A DNA stretch of 64,000 nt from Aquincola tertiaricarbonis (GCF_000969605.1 NZ_JZUE01000021.1:43718-107717), one strand, 5' to 3'; positions 17,606-26,647 are shown, counted from the first letter of the stretch. The notes: generated by a model not told the origin, from the letters alone. A program made the numbers and translations.

Positions 17606-18542
17606 ACGCCTGTACTTTCCGCGGTCGCCGGCTGCGGCGGGCCGACTGGGTCACTTCCAGCTCCGCGAAGAAGTCGAACAGCTGCTGCGCCGCCGGCGAC
17701 AGGCTGCGGCCGCGCCGGCGGATCAGCCCCACATGCCGCGTGACCACCGGCTCCTCCAGCGGGATGCTCACCAGCAACGGATGGTCCTTGCCCGGCATCG
17801 CCATCGAAGGCACCGCCGCCACGCCGAGGCCCGCTTCCACCAGGCCCAGCAGCGTGGTGACGTGCTGCGCCTCGTACACCGCCTGCGGGCGGCCGTGCAC
17901 GCCGGCCAGTGCCTGGTCCAGCAGCAGCCGGTTGCCGGAGCTCTTGCTCACGGCGATGAAATCGAAGGCGGCCAGTTCCTGCCAGGTCACGCGCCGCTTG
18001 CGCGCCAGCGCATGGTCGCGCCGGCAGGCCGCCACGAAGCGCTCTTCCAGCAGCGGCGTGAACTCGATGTCGGGCTCCTGCGCGCCGATGAAGTTCAGCC
18101 CGAAGTCGGCCTCGCCGCGCGACACCGCATCCAGCACCGCATTGGCGCTGGCATCCAGCACCTTCACGCGGATCTTCGGGTAGGCCTCGCGGTAGCGCTG
18201 GATCACCCGCGACAGGTAGTAGTACACCGTCGACGGCACGCAGGCGATGGTCACCTCGCCCATGCGCGTGGCCGCCACGCCGCGGATGCCCAGCAGCGTG
18301 CTGTCCAGCTCGTCCAGGATCTGCTGCACCTTGCGCGCGAAGTCGCGGCCCACGGCTGTCAGGCTCACGCGCCGGGTGGTGCGGTCGAGCAGGCGCACGC
18401 CCAGCGCCTCCTCCAGCTTCTCGATGCGGCGGCTGAAGGCCGGCTGCGAGATGTGCACCGCTTCCGCCGCACGGCGGAAGTTGCTCAGCTCGGCCACCGC
18501 GCGGAAGGCGAGCAGGTCGTTCAGGTCGAAATGGATGGCCAT
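17604..18542 (-). CDS. LysR family transcriptional regulator of the PrpF/Bug/porin/lyase operon
   Basis: The product has 312 residues. The winged helix-turn-helix is at about 5-65 (NFRRAAEAVHISQPAFSRRIEKLEEALGVRLLDRTTRRV), followed by a periplasmic-binding-protein-like effector domain. It begins MAIHFDLNDLLAF, directly in the conserved domain. It is divergent from the PrpF-like gene across 88 bp containing a perfect dyad (18567-18589), so it most likely controls that operon. The effector is unknown, probably a di- or tricarboxylate. Its stop codon abuts the cold-shock terminator. Confidence 0.92.
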   Translation of the reverse strand: MAIHFDLNDLLAFRAVAELSNFRRAAEAVHISQPAFSRRIEKLEEALGVRLLDRTTRRVSLTAVGRDFARKVQQILDELDSTLLGIRGVAATRMGEVTIACVPSTVYYYLSRVIQRYREAYPKIRVKVLDASANAVLDAVSRGEADFGLNFIGAQEPDIEFTPLLEERFVAACRRDHALARKRRVTWQELAAFDFIAVSKSSGNRLLLDQALAGVHGRPQAVYEAQHVTTLLGLVEAGLGVAAVPSMAMPGKDHPLLVSIPLEEPVVTRHVGLIRRRGRSLSPAAQQLFDFFAELEVTQSARRSRRPRKVQA

Positions 18543-18566
18543 GGCGGGCGCCGCGTCAAGTTCCGG

Positions 18567-18589
18567 ATTGATCGACAGTGTGGATCAAT
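18567..18589. promoter_or_regulatory. LysR-type interrupted dyad between divergent genes
   Basis: ATTGATC-N9-GATCAAT is a perfect 7-bp inverted repeat containing the T-N11-A core of LysR-type boxes. A possible -35 (TTGATC) overlaps it, with GATACC 17 bp downstream as a weak -10 for the PrpF-like gene. Confidence 0.6.
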
Positions 18590-18630
18590 CGATACCCACT
18601 GTGCAATTCACGCGCATCGATGGGCCGCCC

Positions 18631-20724
18631 ATGATTCAACCCATGGCACAGCTCACCCTTCCTTGCGTATTGATGCGGGCCGGCACCTCCCGCGGGCCGT
18701 TCTTCCTGCGGGAATGGCTGCCCGCCGACGACCTGGCGCGTGACCAGGCGCTGATCGGCGCCATCGGCGCCTCCGACCTGCTGCAGGTGGACGGCGTGGG
18801 CGGCGGCAGCACGCTCACCAGCAAGGTGGCCATCGTGTCGCGCTCCCAGCAGCCCGATTGCGAAGTGGACTACCTCTTTGCCCAGGTGGGCGTGGGCCAG
18901 CAGTCGGTCGACACCCGGCCCAACTGCGGAAACATGCTGTCGGGCGTCGGCCCCTTCGCCATCGAACAGGGCCTGGTGGCCGCACAGGAAGGCGAGACCC
19001 GCGTGCGGGTGCACAACGTCAACACCGGCGCCCGCATCGACGTGACGGTGCAGACCCCCGGCCGCCGGGTGCAGTACGAAGGCAGCGTGCGCATCGACGG
19101 CGTGGCCGGCACCGCGGCGCCCATCCAGCTCGATTTCCTCGATGCCTGGGGCGCGGTCACGGGCAGCGTGTTCCCCACGGGCCGGCGCACCGACCTGATC
19201 GGCGGCATCGCCGTCACCTGCATTGACGCGGCCATGCCGCTGATGGTGGTGCAGGCCGCCAGCCTGGGCCTCACGGGGCGCGAGACGCCGGCGGTGCTCG
19301 ATGCCGACGCGCCGCTGCTGGCCACGCTGGAATCGCTGCGCCGCCAGGCCGGCGAGCTGATGGGACTGGGCGACGTGTCCGACAGCGTGATCCCCAAGCC
19401 GGTGATCGTCAGCGAAGGCGACGGGCCCGACAGCATCACCTCGCGCTACTTCACGCCGCGGCGCTGCCATGCATCGCATGCGGTCACCGGCGCCATCGGC
19501 GTGGCTGCGGCCTTTGCGCTGCCCGGCACGGTGGCCAGTAGCGCGCGGCAGCGCAGCGGCCCGCGCAACGTGCTGGTGCTGCACCCGCAAGGCCGCATTG
19601 ATGTGGCCGTGGCCATCGAAGGCGAGGGCGCCGAGGCCCGCATCCAGCGCGCGGCGCTGGTGCGCACCGCCCGAAAGATTCTGCAAGGGGAGATCCACAT
19701 CCCCGATTACGTGTTCTCGAAACCCCTGGACGGAGACAAGCCCGTGAAGAAGTTGATCGCCCCCCTGGTGTCCGCCGCCCTGGCGGCCGCCGCGCCCGCC
19801 CTGGTGCAGGCCGGCCCCGCCGATGCCGCCTATCCCACCAAGACCATCACCATCGTGGTGCCCACCGCCGCCGGCGGCGCCAACGACGCCATGGCCCGCA
19901 CCATCGGCCAGAAGCTGGGCGGCATGCTGGGCCAGACGGTCATCATCGACAACCGTGCCGGCGCCAACGGCTCCATCGCCAGCGAATACGTGGCCCGCGC
20001 CGCACCCGACGGCCACACGCTGATGCTGGGCTACATCGCCACCCACGGCATGAACCCCGCGCTGCAGAAGCTGCGCTACGACCCGGTGGCCGACTTCGAG
20101 CCCATCGGGCTGGTGGGCTATTCGCCCACGCTGATGGTGGCCAGCAAGAACGTGCCCGTGAAGGACGTGCGCGACCTGGTGGCGCAGCTCAAGGCCAAGC
20201 CCGACAAGTACACCTATGCCTCGGCCGGCAACGGCACGGCGCCGCATTTCGCGGCCGAGCTGTTCAAGCTCAATGCCGGCGTGGTGATGCTGGGCGTGCC
20301 CTACAAGGGCTCGGCGCCCGCGGTCAACGACACCATCGCCGACCAGACGCAGTTCATGTTTCCCAGCCTGTTCACCGCCTACCCGCATGTGAAGAACGGC
20401 AAGCTGCGCGCGCTGGCCGTGGCCGGCCCCAAGCGCGTGCCCGCGCTGCCCGACGTGCCCACGCTGAAGGAGGCTGGCGTGGACGGCGTGGACGTCACGC
20501 AGTGGTATGCGCTCTTCGCACCCGCCAAGACGCCCAAGGCCGTGGTGGACAAGCTGAACAAGGCCGTCAACCAGGTGCTGGCCGATGCCGAGGTGGTCAA
20601 GCGCTTCGAGGACAACGGCGCCGACGTGCAGACCAGCAGCCCGGCCGAGCTGGGTGCGCTGGTGAAGGCCGAGCTGGCCAAGTGGAAGCGCGTGGTGGCC
20701 GATGCCCGGCTGACGGTGGAGTGA
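18631..20724 (+). CDS. PrpF/4-oxalomesaconate-tautomerase-like isomerase, in-frame with a Bug protein (fusion or stop-less gene)
   Basis: The first 371 codons (18631-19743) encode a PrpF-family isomerase of the diaminopimelate-epimerase fold: LMRAGTSRGPFF, GGGSTLTSKVAIVS, RPNCGNMLSGVGPF and HAVTGAIGVAAAFALPG with the second-half Cys/His block. Family members shift double bonds in tricarboxylates such as 4-oxalomesaconate or 2-methylaconitate. No stop codon ends this part. The frame continues through the signal peptide and body of a Bug binding protein to a stop at 20722, giving 697 residues. An internal GTG with its own ribosome site (see 19744-20724) suggests the Bug protein is also made alone. 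Divergent from a LysR gene and followed by a porin and a lyase. A one-base error or natural indel at the junction cannot be excluded. Confidence 0.75.
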   Translation: MIQPMAQLTLPCVLMRAGTSRGPFFLREWLPADDLARDQALIGAIGASDLLQVDGVGGGSTLTSKVAIVSRSQQPDCEVDYLFAQVGVGQQSVDTRPNCGNMLSGVGPFAIEQGLVAAQEGETRVRVHNVNTGARIDVTVQTPGRRVQYEGSVRIDGVAGTAAPIQLDFLDAWGAVTGSVFPTGRRTDLIGGIAVTCIDAAMPLMVVQAASLGLTGRETPAVLDADAPLLATLESLRRQAGELMGLGDVSDSVIPKPVIVSEGDGPDSITSRYFTPRRCHASHAVTGAIGVAAAFALPGTVASSARQRSGPRNVLVLHPQGRIDVAVAIEGEGAEARIQRAALVRTARKILQGEIHIPDYVFSKPLDGDKPVKKLIAPLVSAALAAAAPALVQAGPADAAYPTKTITIVVPTAAGGANDAMARTIGQKLGGMLGQTVIIDNRAGANGSIASEYVARAAPDGHTLMLGYIATHGMNPALQKLRYDPVADFEPIGLVGYSPTLMVASKNVPVKDVRDLVAQLKAKPDKYTYASAGNGTAPHFAAELFKLNAGVVMLGVPYKGSAPAVNDTIADQTQFMFPSLFTAYPHVKNGKLRALAVAGPKRVPALPDVPTLKEAGVDGVDVTQWYALFAPAKTPKAVVDKLNKAVNQVLADAEVVKRFEDNGADVQTSSPAELGALVKAELAKWKRVVADARLTVE
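19744..20724 (+). CDS. Bug family (TctC-like) substrate-binding protein, probable internal start
   Basis: From GTG 19744 the product has 326 residues and the usual plan: a signal peptide (KKLIAPLVSAALAAAAPALVQA), then YPTKTITIVVPTAAGGAND, DNRAGANGSIASEYV and VPYKGSAPAVNDTI. GGAG sits 8 bases before the GTG, which supports an independent start. The same frame is continuous with the upstream isomerase. If translated only as a fusion, the signal sequence would be buried inside the protein. The ligand is presumably the carboxylic acid handled by the isomerase and the lyase. Confidence 0.8.
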   Translation: MKKLIAPLVSAALAAAAPALVQAGPADAAYPTKTITIVVPTAAGGANDAMARTIGQKLGGMLGQTVIIDNRAGANGSIASEYVARAAPDGHTLMLGYIATHGMNPALQKLRYDPVADFEPIGLVGYSPTLMVASKNVPVKDVRDLVAQLKAKPDKYTYASAGNGTAPHFAAELFKLNAGVVMLGVPYKGSAPAVNDTIADQTQFMFPSLFTAYPHVKNGKLRALAVAGPKRVPALPDVPTLKEAGVDGVDVTQWYALFAPAKTPKAVVDKLNKAVNQVLADAEVVKRFEDNGADVQTSSPAELGALVKAELAKWKRVVADARLTVE

Positions 20725-20726
20725 GC

Positions 20727-21827
20727 ATGCGCGCCCTCCACTTCCACCATCGCCACGCGGCCGGTGCCGCCCTGGCCGCCGCCGCCACCGCCATCGCGGG
20801 ACCGGCGCTGGCCCAGTCCAGCGTCACGCTGTCCGGCATCGTCGACCTGGCTGCACGCACCGTGCACAACGAAGGCCTGGGCAGCATGCAGTCGCTGGTC
20901 AGCGGCTCCAACGCCACCAGCCGCCTGGTGATCCGCGGCACCGAGGACCTGGGCGGCGGCCTGTCGGCCGGCTTCCACCTGGAGCACGGCATCGCCGCCG
21001 ACGCCGGCACCGCGGTGCAGGCCACGCAGTTCTGGGACCGCCGCAGCACGCTCAGCCTGGCCGCCAAGGCCTGGGGCGAGCTGCGCGCCGGCCGCGACTT
21101 CGTGCCCAGCTACACCGGCTGGAGCCGCTTCGATCCCTTCAGCTACGTGGGCGTGGCCGGCTCCAACAACCTGATGGCGGCCAGCCAGCGCGGGCCCATC
21201 CGCTCGGCCTTCGGCACCACGGCCAACACCACGGTGCGCTCCAGCAACGCCGTGCAGTGGCTGCTGCCCGCGGGCCTGGCCGGCCTGGAAGGCGGCGTGA
21301 TGCTTGCGGCCGGCGAGGGCGGCGCGGCCGGCAGCGGGCAGTACAAGCTGGCCGGTGCCCGCATCGGCTGGGCCGGCGGCGCCTGGGTGCTGTCGGCCGC
21401 GCACACGGCTACCGAGCCGGCCCTGCCCGACGACGAGCGCTTCCAGGACACGGCCCTGGGCGCGAGCTATGCGCTGGGCTTCGGCCGGCTCAGCCTGGCC
21501 GTGCGGCGCTTCGAGCTGCCCGATGCACGGCAGCTGAACCTGCTGGTCGGCCTGGTGGTGCCGGTGGGTGCGCACGAGCTGAAGTTCTCCTTCAACCGGG
21601 CCGACTTCTCCGGCCGCGTGGGCACCGCCGGCATCGGCGGCAACGAAGCGCGGCAGTGGGGCCTGGGCTACGTGCACAACCTGTCCCGTCGCAGCGCGCT
21701 GTATGCCACCGCCTCGGTGATCGACAACCGCGGCGGCGCCAGCTTCAGCGTGCCTGGCGGCCCGGCCGGGCTGGCCGGCGGCCAGCGCTCCACCGGTGCC
21801 GAAGCCGGCATCCGACACACCTTCTAG
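20727..21827 (+). CDS. Gram-negative general porin (Porin_4/OmpC-like)
   Basis: The product has 366 residues. A signal peptide of about 29 residues ends GPALAQ, and the mature protein begins SSVTLSGIVDLAARTV, the usual betaproteobacterial porin start. Repeated beta-strands follow (SRLVIRGTEDLGGGLSAGFHLE, RRSTLSLAAKAWGELRAGRD) and the C-terminal residue is Phe. It should form a trimeric outer-membrane pore. The start lies 2 bp after the Bug stop, so the porin probably serves uptake of the same acid. Confidence 0.9.
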   Translation: MRALHFHHRHAAGAALAAAATAIAGPALAQSSVTLSGIVDLAARTVHNEGLGSMQSLVSGSNATSRLVIRGTEDLGGGLSAGFHLEHGIAADAGTAVQATQFWDRRSTLSLAAKAWGELRAGRDFVPSYTGWSRFDPFSYVGVAGSNNLMAASQRGPIRSAFGTTANTTVRSSNAVQWLLPAGLAGLEGGVMLAAGEGGAAGSGQYKLAGARIGWAGGAWVLSAAHTATEPALPDDERFQDTALGASYALGFGRLSLAVRRFELPDARQLNLLVGLVVPVGAHELKFSFNRADFSGRVGTAGIGGNEARQWGLGYVHNLSRRSALYATASVIDNRGGASFSVPGGPAGLAGGQRSTGAEAGIRHTF

Positions 21828-21839
21828 GAAAGGGCTGCC

Positions 21840-23186
21840 ATGCCTTCCACCCTCATCGATTCCGCCATCTTCCAGGGCATCTTCTCGTCGGACGCCATGC
21901 GCCAGGTGTGGTCGGACGAGAACCGCACGCAGAAGTACCTGGACGTGGAACGCGCGCTGGCCATCGTGCAGGGCCGCCTGGGGCTGATACCGCAGGAGGC
22001 GGCCGACGAGATCGTGCGCCACTGCCGGCTCGACGAGATCGACATGGCCAAGTTGCGCCAGCAGACCGAGCGCATCGGCTACCCCATCCTGGGCGTGGTG
22101 TCGCAGCTCAATGCGCTGTGCCGCGACCGCCTGGGCGAGTACTGCCACTGGGGCGCCACCACCCAGGACATCACCGACACGGCCACCGTGCTGCAGATCC
22201 GCGAGGCGCTGCAGATCGTGGACGACGAGCTGGCCGCCATCAGCGCCGCGCTGGCGCAGCTGGCGCGCCGCCACCGCGACACGCCGATGATCGGCCGCAG
22301 CAACCTGCAGCAGGCCATTCCCGTCACCTTCGGCTACAAGATGGCCGGCCTGCTGTCGGCCATCGAGCGGCACCGCCAGCGGCTGGTGCAGCTGAAGGCT
22401 CGGGTGCTGGTGGGCGAGTTCGCCGGCGCGGCCGGCACGCTGGCCTCGTTGTCCACCGGCGCGATGGAGACGCAGGCCGGCCTGTGCGCCGAGCTGGGCC
22501 TGCAGCAGCCGCTGATCGCCTGGCACACCATCCGCGACAACATCGCCGAGGTGGGCGCCTTCCTCGGCCTGGTGGGCGGCACGCTGGGCAAGCTCAGCAT
22601 GGACGTCAAGCTGATGATGCAGACCGAGGTGGCCGAGGTGTACGAGCCCTATGCCCACGGCCGCGGCAGCAGCAGCACCATGCCGCAGAAGCGCAACCCG
22701 ATCAGCAGCTGCTACATCCACGCGGCCATCTCGGTGGTGCGCCAGCATGCGGCCGCGCTGATGGATGCGATGGTGGCCGACCACGAGCGCTCCACCGGCC
22801 CGTGGGAGATCGAATGGATCGTGCTGCCCGAGGCCTTCTGCCTGATGGCCGGTGCGCTGAAGCAGTCGCGCTTCGTGCTGGAAGGGCTGGAGGTGGACGA
22901 GGCCCGCATGCGCCACAACATCGACATCACCCACGGCCTGGTGATGAGCGAGGCGGTGATGATGGGCCTGGGCCCCTACCTGGGCCGCGAGGCGGCGCAC
23001 GACCTGGTGTACGACCTGTGCCGGGATGCGGTGCAGCAGCAGCGGCCGCTGCTGGACCTGCTGGCCGCGCACCCGGACATCAGCCGCCACCTGGACCGCG
23101 ACGCGCTGGCCGCGCTGTGCGAGCCGGCCGGCTACCTGGGCCAGAGCGGCCACATGGTCGACCGCGTGCTGGCGTCGCTCGGGTGA
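21840..23186 (+). CDS. Class II fumarase/aspartase superfamily lyase (PcaB/adenylosuccinate-lyase-like)
   Basis: The product has 448 residues. The superfamily signature GSSSTMPQKRNP is at about residue 277, with the earlier block HWGATTQDITDT and the central QQAIPVTFGYKMA helix. Superfamily members eliminate fumarate or, in 3-carboxymuconate cycloisomerase, cyclise a tricarboxylate. It is not the purine-pathway enzyme by context: it is the last gene of an operon with a PrpF-type isomerase, a Bug binding protein and a porin. A carboxymuconate- or aconitate-like substrate is the best guess. Ribosome site GGAAAGGG precedes the ATG. Confidence 0.85.
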   Translation: MPSTLIDSAIFQGIFSSDAMRQVWSDENRTQKYLDVERALAIVQGRLGLIPQEAADEIVRHCRLDEIDMAKLRQQTERIGYPILGVVSQLNALCRDRLGEYCHWGATTQDITDTATVLQIREALQIVDDELAAISAALAQLARRHRDTPMIGRSNLQQAIPVTFGYKMAGLLSAIERHRQRLVQLKARVLVGEFAGAAGTLASLSTGAMETQAGLCAELGLQQPLIAWHTIRDNIAEVGAFLGLVGGTLGKLSMDVKLMMQTEVAEVYEPYAHGRGSSSTMPQKRNPISSCYIHAAISVVRQHAAALMDAMVADHERSTGPWEIEWIVLPEAFCLMAGALKQSRFVLEGLEVDEARMRHNIDITHGLVMSEAVMMGLGPYLGREAAHDLVYDLCRDAVQQQRPLLDLLAAHPDISRHLDRDALAALCEPAGYLGQSGHMVDRVLASLG

Positions 23187-23259
23187 CCGGCGCGGGAGGT
23201 TGGCCAGGCCCGGATGGCATCATCCCGGCTTTGCGAACCTTCCTACCGGGAGCCCGAAC

Positions 23260-23907
23260 TTGAAGCGACTTTTCCCGCTGCTGACCGCCGCTGCGCTGAT
23301 CGCGCCGGCTGCGTCGGCCCTGGCGCAGGTGCCTGTCGGCAAGACCAACAGCAAGGCACCCATCATGACCAAGGAAGAGCTGCGCGCTTGCATGAAGCGC
23401 GAGGCCGACGTGGAGCAGCGGCGGGTCGCCGCCGAGGCCAGCAAGGCGGCGCTGGATGCGGAGCGGGCCGAGGTGGTCAAGCTCTCGCAATCGCTGCAGC
23501 CGCTGAAGGCCGATGCCGAGGCCAAGGGCCAGGCCATCCGCCAGCTCAACGAGCGCATGCGCGAGCTCAGCGGCCGCATCCAGGCCTTCAATGCCAAGGC
23601 CGCCCAGCCCGCCGCCGACGACACCGCGCGGCAGGCCCTGCAGGCCGAGGAAAAGCAGCTCAAGACCGATGCCGCCGCGCTGCAGGCCGAAGGCGCGCCG
23701 CTGCAGCCCGCCTACGACGCCGCGGTGAATACGCTGAACGAACAGTCCAAGGTGCACGACGCTCGCGCCGCCGCCTGGAACGAGAAGCAGGCAGTGCTGG
23801 CGGCCGAGACCGCCGCCGCCGAGGAACAGCGCCAGGCCTGGCTGCGCGACTGCGCCGACCGCCGCTATCGCGAGGACGACGAAAAAGCCATCAAGGCGGG
23901 CAAATGA
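23260..23907 (+). CDS. Secreted coiled-coil protein of unknown function
   Basis: The product has 215 residues from a TTG start at 23260. This start is chosen because a ribosome site (GGGAG, 7 bases upstream) and a complete signal peptide (KRLFPLLTAAALIAPAASALAQ) follow only from there. The mature part is almost wholly charged/Ala-rich heptads (about 45-200), with two isolated cysteines (RACMKR and RDCADR) that might form a disulfide. No enzymatic motif is seen. The last codons overlap the peptidase start (ATGA), so it is translationally coupled to it. Envelope or chaperone-like function would be a guess. Confidence 0.8.
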   Translation: MKRLFPLLTAAALIAPAASALAQVPVGKTNSKAPIMTKEELRACMKREADVEQRRVAAEASKAALDAERAEVVKLSQSLQPLKADAEAKGQAIRQLNERMRELSGRIQAFNAKAAQPAADDTARQALQAEEKQLKTDAAALQAEGAPLQPAYDAAVNTLNEQSKVHDARAAAWNEKQAVLAAETAAAEEQRQAWLRDCADRRYREDDEKAIKAGK

Positions 23908-25985
23908 GCGCGGACCTTCGATCGCCGAACCCGCTGCTGGCCCCGTGGACCGCGCCGCACGGCCTGCCGCCTTTCGCGCAGATCGAGGCCGCGCACTTCG
24001 CGCCCGCCTTCGAGGTGGCGATGCAGCAGCAGCGCCAGGAGCTGGACGCCATCGCCCAGCAGGCGGCGGAGCCCACCTTCGACAACACCATCGCCGCCTT
24101 CGACCGATCGGGCCGGCTGATGAGCGACCTGGAAGGCTGCTTCGCCAACCTCGCCGCTTCCGAGGCCACGCCCGCCTTGCGTGAGGCGCAGCGCGAACTG
24201 GCGCCGCGCATCGCGGCGCACGAGAACGCCATCTCGCTGCATGAGCCGCTGTTCCGCCGCATCGATGCGGTGTGGCAGCGCCGCGCCGAGCTGGGCCTGG
24301 ACCCGGAGCAGCTGCGCCTGGTCGAGCGGGTGCACCTGGACTTCGTGCGCACCGGTGCCCGGCTGGCGCCCGAGGCCCGCGCGCGGCATGCGCAGATCAT
24401 GGAACGGCTGGCCACGCTCACCACGCAGTTCGGCCAGAACGTGCTGGCCGACGAATCCAGCTGGCAGCTGGCGCTGCCCACGGCGGCCGAGCAGGCCGGC
24501 CTGCCGGACTTCGTGCTGGCGGCCGCACGCGAGGCGGCCCGTGCGCGGCAGCTGCCGCAGCCGGTGATCACGCTGTCGCGCTCGCTGATCGTGCCCTTCC
24601 TCACCTTCAGCGCCCGGCGCGACCTGCGCGAGCAGGCCTGGCGCGCCTGGACCCGCCGCGGCGAGCATGCCGGCCCCACCGACAATCGCGCGCTGGTGCA
24701 CGAGATCCTGCAGCTGCGTGCCGAGCGGGCCGCGCTGCACGGCCATGCCAGCTTTGCCGACTTCACGCTGGCCGACACCATGGCCGGCACGCAGGCCGCG
24801 GTGGCCCGGCTGCTGGACGACGTGTGGACCCGCGCGGTGGACACCATGGGCCGCGAGCGCGCGCAGATCGATGCGCTGCGCGCCGAAGCCGGCGACACCG
24901 GCACGCTGGAACCGTGGGACTGGCGCTACTGGGCCGAGCAGGTACGCCAGCGCCACTACGCCATCGACGATGCCGAGGTGAAGCCGTACTTTTCGCTGGA
25001 GCGCATGGTGGCCGCGGCCTTCGACTGCGCGCAGCGCCTCTTCGGCCTGCAGTTCACCGAGCAGCCGCAGCTGCAGCTCTACCACGCCGACGTCAAGGCC
25101 TACGAGGTGCGCGATGCCGCGGGCGGGGTGGTGGGCCTGTTCCTGCACGACAACTTCGCGCGGCCCACCAAGCGCAGCGGCGCCTGGATGAGCGCCTACC
25201 GGCGCCAGCACCGCAACGGCGCCGAGGTGCATCCGATCATCGTCAACAACAACAACTTCGCCAAGGCCGCGGCCGGCGAGCCCACGCTGCTCGGCTTCGA
25301 CGATGTGCGCACGCTGTTCCACGAGTTCGGCCACGGCCTGCACGGCCTGCTGTCCAGCGTGCGCTATGAACGGCTGGCCGGCACCCAGGTGCTGCGGGAT
25401 TTCGTGGAGCTGCCTTCGCAGCTGTACGAGCACTGGGCCACCGAGCCCGAGGTGCTGCAGCGCCACGCCCGCCACGTGCACACCGGCGAGCCGATCCCGC
25501 AGGCGCTGGTCCAGCGGCTGCAGGCCGCCGAGCGCTTCGGCCAGGGCTACGAGGCGGTGCGCTACGTGGGCAGCGCCCTCACGGACATGGCCGTGCATGC
25601 GCTGCCGCTGGCGCAGGTGCCGGCCGATCCGGTGGCCTTCGAGGCGCAGGTGCTGGCCGAGCGCGGCCTGCCGCATGCGGCCGGGATCAACCACCGCTTC
25701 ACCCACTTCCAGCACCTGTTCGCCGGCCACGGCTATGCGGCGGGTTACTACGTGTACCTGTGGGCCGAGGTGCTGGACGCCGATGCCTGGGACGCCTTCA
25801 TGGAAGCCGGCAGCCCGTTCGATGCGCAGGTGGCCGGCCGGCTGCTGCGCCATGTCTACGCGGCGGGCAACAGCGTGGCGCCGGAAGAGGCGTTCGTGGC
25901 CTTCCGCGGCCGGCCGCCGGTGGTGGAGCCGATGCTGCGCCAGCGCGGCCTGCTGCCCGAAGCCGCCAGCCAGGGAGCGGCCTGA
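23904..25985 (+). CDS. dcp: M3 family zinc metallopeptidase (peptidyl-dipeptidase Dcp/oligopeptidase A type)
   Basis: The product has 693 residues, normal for Dcp/OpdA. The zinc motif HEFGH is at H473-H477, with the third ligand region (ELPSQLYEHW) about 28 residues on. The N-terminal half is helical (FENTI-type block PTFDNTIAAFDRSG, TTQFGQNVLADES). The LFLHDNFARPTKRSGAWMS block favours the Dcp branch over OpdA. It cleaves dipeptides from short peptides. No signal peptide is seen, so it is cytoplasmic. The start overlaps the coiled-coil gene (ATGA) and the stop overlaps the DUF1415 start (TGATG). Confidence 0.9.
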   Translation: MSADLRSPNPLLAPWTAPHGLPPFAQIEAAHFAPAFEVAMQQQRQELDAIAQQAAEPTFDNTIAAFDRSGRLMSDLEGCFANLAASEATPALREAQRELAPRIAAHENAISLHEPLFRRIDAVWQRRAELGLDPEQLRLVERVHLDFVRTGARLAPEARARHAQIMERLATLTTQFGQNVLADESSWQLALPTAAEQAGLPDFVLAAAREAARARQLPQPVITLSRSLIVPFLTFSARRDLREQAWRAWTRRGEHAGPTDNRALVHEILQLRAERAALHGHASFADFTLADTMAGTQAAVARLLDDVWTRAVDTMGRERAQIDALRAEAGDTGTLEPWDWRYWAEQVRQRHYAIDDAEVKPYFSLERMVAAAFDCAQRLFGLQFTEQPQLQLYHADVKAYEVRDAAGGVVGLFLHDNFARPTKRSGAWMSAYRRQHRNGAEVHPIIVNNNNFAKAAAGEPTLLGFDDVRTLFHEFGHGLHGLLSSVRYERLAGTQVLRDFVELPSQLYEHWATEPEVLQRHARHVHTGEPIPQALVQRLQAAERFGQGYEAVRYVGSALTDMAVHALPLAQVPADPVAFEAQVLAERGLPHAAGINHRFTHFQHLFAGHGYAAGYYVYLWAEVLDADAWDAFMEAGSPFDAQVAGRLLRHVYAAGNSVAPEEAFVAFRGRPPVVEPMLRQRGLLPEAASQGAA

Positions 25986-26584
25986 TGCCCGCCGTGAGCG
26001 CGCCACAGGCGGTGGCCGAGACGCGGGCCTGGCTGGAGCATGCGGTCATCGGCCTGAACCTGTGCCCGTTTGCCAAGGCGGTGCACGTGCGCGGGCAGGT
26101 GCGCTTCGCGGTGTGCGAATCGCCCGAGCCCGAGGCGCTGCTGCAGCAGCTGGCCGACGAGATGCAGGCCCTGGCCGCCACCGACCCGGCGGAAACCGAC
26201 ACCTGCCTGCTGATCCATCCGGCGGTGCTCACCGACTTCGACGACTACAACCAGTTCCTGGACGCCGCCGACGCGCTGCTGGAAGACCTGGGCCTGGAAG
26301 GCGTGCTGCAAGTGGCCAGCTTCCACCCGCAATACCGCTTCGAAGGCACCGAGCCCGGCGACATCGAGAACGCCACCAACCAGTCGCCCTATCCGATGCT
26401 GCACCTGCTGCGCGAGGAGAGCATCGACCGCGCGGTGGCCGCCTTCCCGGAGCCCGAGGCCATCTTCGAGGTGAACCAGCGCACCCTGGCCGACCTGGGC
26501 CACGACGGCTGGGAGGCCCTGCGTGCGCGGTGGGAAGCCGATGCGCGCACGTCGATTGCTGCAGGCCCTTCGGGGCACGATTGA
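25985..26584 (+). CDS. DUF1415 family protein
   Basis: The product has 199 residues. It matches the DUF1415 plan, with an early NLCPFAK block (Cys near residue 27), FDDYNQFLDAADALLEDLGL in the middle, and SFHPQYRFEG and NRSPYP-type block NQSPYPMLHLLRE later. The function of the family is unknown. It shares one base with the peptidase stop codon, so it is very likely co-translated with it. Confidence 0.88.
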   Translation: MPAVSAPQAVAETRAWLEHAVIGLNLCPFAKAVHVRGQVRFAVCESPEPEALLQQLADEMQALAATDPAETDTCLLIHPAVLTDFDDYNQFLDAADALLEDLGLEGVLQVASFHPQYRFEGTEPGDIENATNQSPYPMLHLLREESIDRAVAAFPEPEAIFEVNQRTLADLGHDGWEALRARWEADARTSIAAGPSGHD

Positions 26585-26647
26585 GCGCCCCCGCGGCTGC
26601 CGCGCCCGCTTCCTCCCGCGCGGCCATTTCCGACTGAAGGTGCCTCC

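Noticed and set aside
20379..23153. A minus-strand open frame of about 920 codons opposite the porin and lyase genes
   Set aside because: Low-complexity antisense translation of well-supported genes; no ribosome site or family motif.
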